Below, in pieces: positions 62,282 to 64,000 of a DNA stretch of 64,000 bases. The DNA comes from Primulina eburnea. Taxonomy: Eukaryota > Streptophyta > Magnoliopsida > Lamiales > Gesneriaceae. The translations under genes were made by a program, and so were the position numbers. Position 1 is the stretch's first letter, and every line of letters begins with the position of its first letter. The stretch lies in NCBI RefSeq assembly GCF_022965805.1, contig NC_133104.1, positions 39,600,682 through 39,664,681 of the forward strand, in the 5' to 3' direction. Below the pieces are notes generated by a model. It was given only the letters and a program-made list of their open reading frames with translations. It did no database searches and was not told the DNA's origin.

Positions 62282-62592
62282 TTTCCAAGAAATGGACGAG
62301 CTCTGTTGCGTGGGAACGGGAGCTGAAAGTATTCTGCAGTGGAATCTGGATAAAAGGGATAAGCCAGACGACGTCGTTACATATTAGTCCAGTCCACTTA
62401 GGCATAAATTGGATCGAGGCCCAAAATAGCGGCTATATAAAATCCCAAGGCCCAGTAAATTACGTGGGTATCTCTCTCTCTCTAACTGTACAAATCCTTT
62501 CTCACCTTTTAAATTCATAACCCAGTAGAATTTAATAATTTGTGAACCCAAATTATAATCAATTATATTTTAGAACTTAGTATTTTTAAAAT

Positions 62593-62776
62593 GAGTAGGT
62601 CTCTTGTGAGACGATCTCACGAATTTTTATCTGTTAGACGGGTCAACTCATAACGATATTCATAATAAAAAATAATAATCTTAGCATAAAAAGTAATATT
62701 TTTTCATGAATGACCCAAATAAGAGAGTCGTCTCACAAAATATGATATGTAAAACCGTCTCATACAAGTTTTTGTC
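62593..62776 (-). repeat. GTGAGACGG MITE family, copy 14
   Basis: Full length from GAGTAGGTCTCTTGTGAGAC to ATACAAGTTTTTGTC, with flanks TTTTAAAAT / TTTTAAAAA matching at eight of nine bases. Confidence 0.85.
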
Positions 62777-63525
62777 TTTTAAAAAAACAGACACATTTAC
62801 TGTATTTTCAAGGGTATTTTACTACCGATTTGTTTTAAACACGATATTTTTAAAAGGAGATACGTATATATGTTTTTTTGGGTTTTACAAGGGACCACTT
62901 GCTCCTAGCTAGTGCATACAAATACACTTCATGGCATTAATTAAATATGTCTTAAAATAATAAAAATGAATGATTTGATCAAATTCACATGATTCACATA
63001 AATTTATCGAAATACATATGCCATTAAATTTAAAATAAATTTTAAAACAATAAGCCTCGAGGGCCCTTCTCCGGCTCGGGGTTAAATTATTTGGCTGTAA
63101 CTGTAATATTTTGAAAATCAAATGAAATTTAATTTGAACGTATGAGACTATGATGCTCGGGACGAAGAGGAGGGAGAGCGATGGGAGAGATTGCTGGTGT
63201 TAAGATGCATCATATTTTCGAGAGTTCGTCACTTAAAAACTTCAAATTTAAACGATCTCATTAAAAAATTTTCTAGATGCGTGTGAGCAATGATATAACA
63301 CATAGAAATATCATTGTTGATATGGTAGAGATAGTCGTCGAAGGTGAAACGTTAGACAGACTATGTTGATAGAGTTTTATTTTTGTATTTATTATTATTA
63401 TTTATTGCTATTGTTATTACTTCACCTCTCAAGTTGTACCTAGTATATATTAAAAAACATTGATTTTTTGTGGTCACATGTTAATTAACAATAAATCTGA
63501 TTATTCATTTAGGAAAACCAATGAG

Positions 63526-63722
63526 GGCAAAAATTTGTGTGAGACGGTCTCACGGGTCGTATTTGTGAGACGAATCTATTATTTGGATCACCCATGAAAA
63601 ATTATTACTTTTTATGCTAAGAGTATTACTTTTTATTGTGAATATGGGTAGGGTTGACCCGTCTCACGGATTATGACCCGTGAGACGGTCTCACGTGAGA
63701 CGGTCTCACGTGAGACTCACTC
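63526..63722 (+). repeat. GTGAGACGG MITE family, copy 15, with multiplied terminal palindrome and 9-bp target duplication
   Basis: Starts GGCAAAAATTTGTGTGAGAC. Near its right end the palindrome GTGAGACGGTCTCAC occurs twice in a row, followed by GTGAGAC, before ACTCACTC. The flanks are exactly ACCAATGAG (63517-63525 and 63723-63731). Confidence 0.9.
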
Positions 63723-63802
63723 ACCAATGAGAAGCCACGTAGGCAATTATTTAGTTATGTAAGTTAAGTTAATCAGTTACTCATTCAATTTTTTTTATTA
63801 AT

Positions 63803-63890
63803 AAGTAGGTTTTTTGGATGACGATCTCACGAATCTTTATTTGTGAGACGGGTTAACCCTACCTTTATTCACAATCTCACACAAGTTTTT
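63803..63890 (-). repeat. GTGAGACGG MITE family, copy 16 (internal deletion)
   Basis: AAGTAGGTTTTTTGGATGAC and GTGAGACGGGTTAACCCTAC of one half are joined almost directly to CTCACACAAGTTTTT of the other. About 95 bp of the centre are missing. Confidence 0.65.
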
Positions 63891-64000
63891 TATTTATTAA
63901 TATACTCTTTAATTTAATAATTAGAAATATATTGTGAAGTGCCCAACCGCCACGGCAGAATGGAGTGGTGAGGACTGAGTAGCCAAAACAAAGACACTAG

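Larger units (their letters stand above)
62282..64000. other. CLPT promoter side and repeat-rich window end
   Basis: The first 200 bp upstream of CLPT are of balanced composition and include a short CT run near 62470; they should be the promoter and 5' UTR. Beyond lie MITE copies 14-16 and AT-rich DNA. About 63930-64000 becomes less AT-rich, but nothing can be assigned before the edge. Confidence 0.55.

Noticed and set aside
6912..63890. The repeated GTGAGACGG units as a CRISPR-like or clustered regulatory array
   Set aside because: Copies are dispersed in both orientations over tens of kilobases with target duplications; this is transposon behaviour in a plant genome.
1..64000. tRNA and rRNA genes
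   Set aside because: Scanning for B-box-like GGTTCGA sequences gave only SINE-like units; no complete cloverleaf and no rRNA sequence was recognised.

Overview
The window looks like nuclear DNA of a eudicot plant. It is AT-rich, its genes are split by GT-AG introns, and the proteins are plant-type: a plastid BASS carrier, an armadillo-repeat kinesin, an intronless AHL protein and a plastid Clp accessory protein. The dense repeat family ending in GTGAGACGGTCTCAC reminds me of asterid (Lamiales-type) genomes, but that placement is from memory and is not proven here. No organelle, bacterial or viral segment was recognised.

Layout. 1-5800: repeats, then a Ty1/copia retrotransposon with an unbroken gag-pol frame, a primer-binding site and a 3' LTR, but no recognisable 5' LTR. 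7389-9920 (+): nine-exon BASS-family transporter, 417 aa, with an 80-bp (AT)n tract ending 36 bp before the start codon. 13343-13919 (-): two-exon LITTLE ZIPPER (ZPR) microprotein gene with an apparent one-base deletion. 17620-18670 (-): decayed LINE reverse-transcriptase fragment. 19392-25587 (-): fourteen-exon SMP/C2-domain protein of NTMC2T3 (SYTF) type, 820 aa. 25.6-38.2 kb: gene-free, holding MITEs, a CACTA-like element, a hAT-like element and TRIM-like LTR copies. 38235-48893 (+): nineteen-exon armadillo-repeat kinesin (ARK), 922 aa, with a Helitron in intron 10. 52211-53074 (-): single-exon AHL protein, 287 aa. 53.1-58.3 kb: more repeats, including a SINE with target duplications. 58338-62281 (-): five-exon CLPT-type Clp accessory subunit, 239 aa. 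62.3-64 kb: repeats.

Exon models were built by hand. Every exon join in the five intact genes keeps the reading frame, and the protein lengths match what I recall of the families. The genes do not form an operon or cluster. They have unrelated jobs: plastid transport, HD-ZIP III control, membrane contact and lipid transfer, microtubule motility, AT-rich chromatin binding, and plastid proteolysis.

The most interesting material is the transposon layer. One roughly 185-bp family is present about sixteen times, and several copies have consistent ends and about 9-bp target duplications. Four other small elements also have exact superfamily-specific ends. I found no convincing new multi-gene system.
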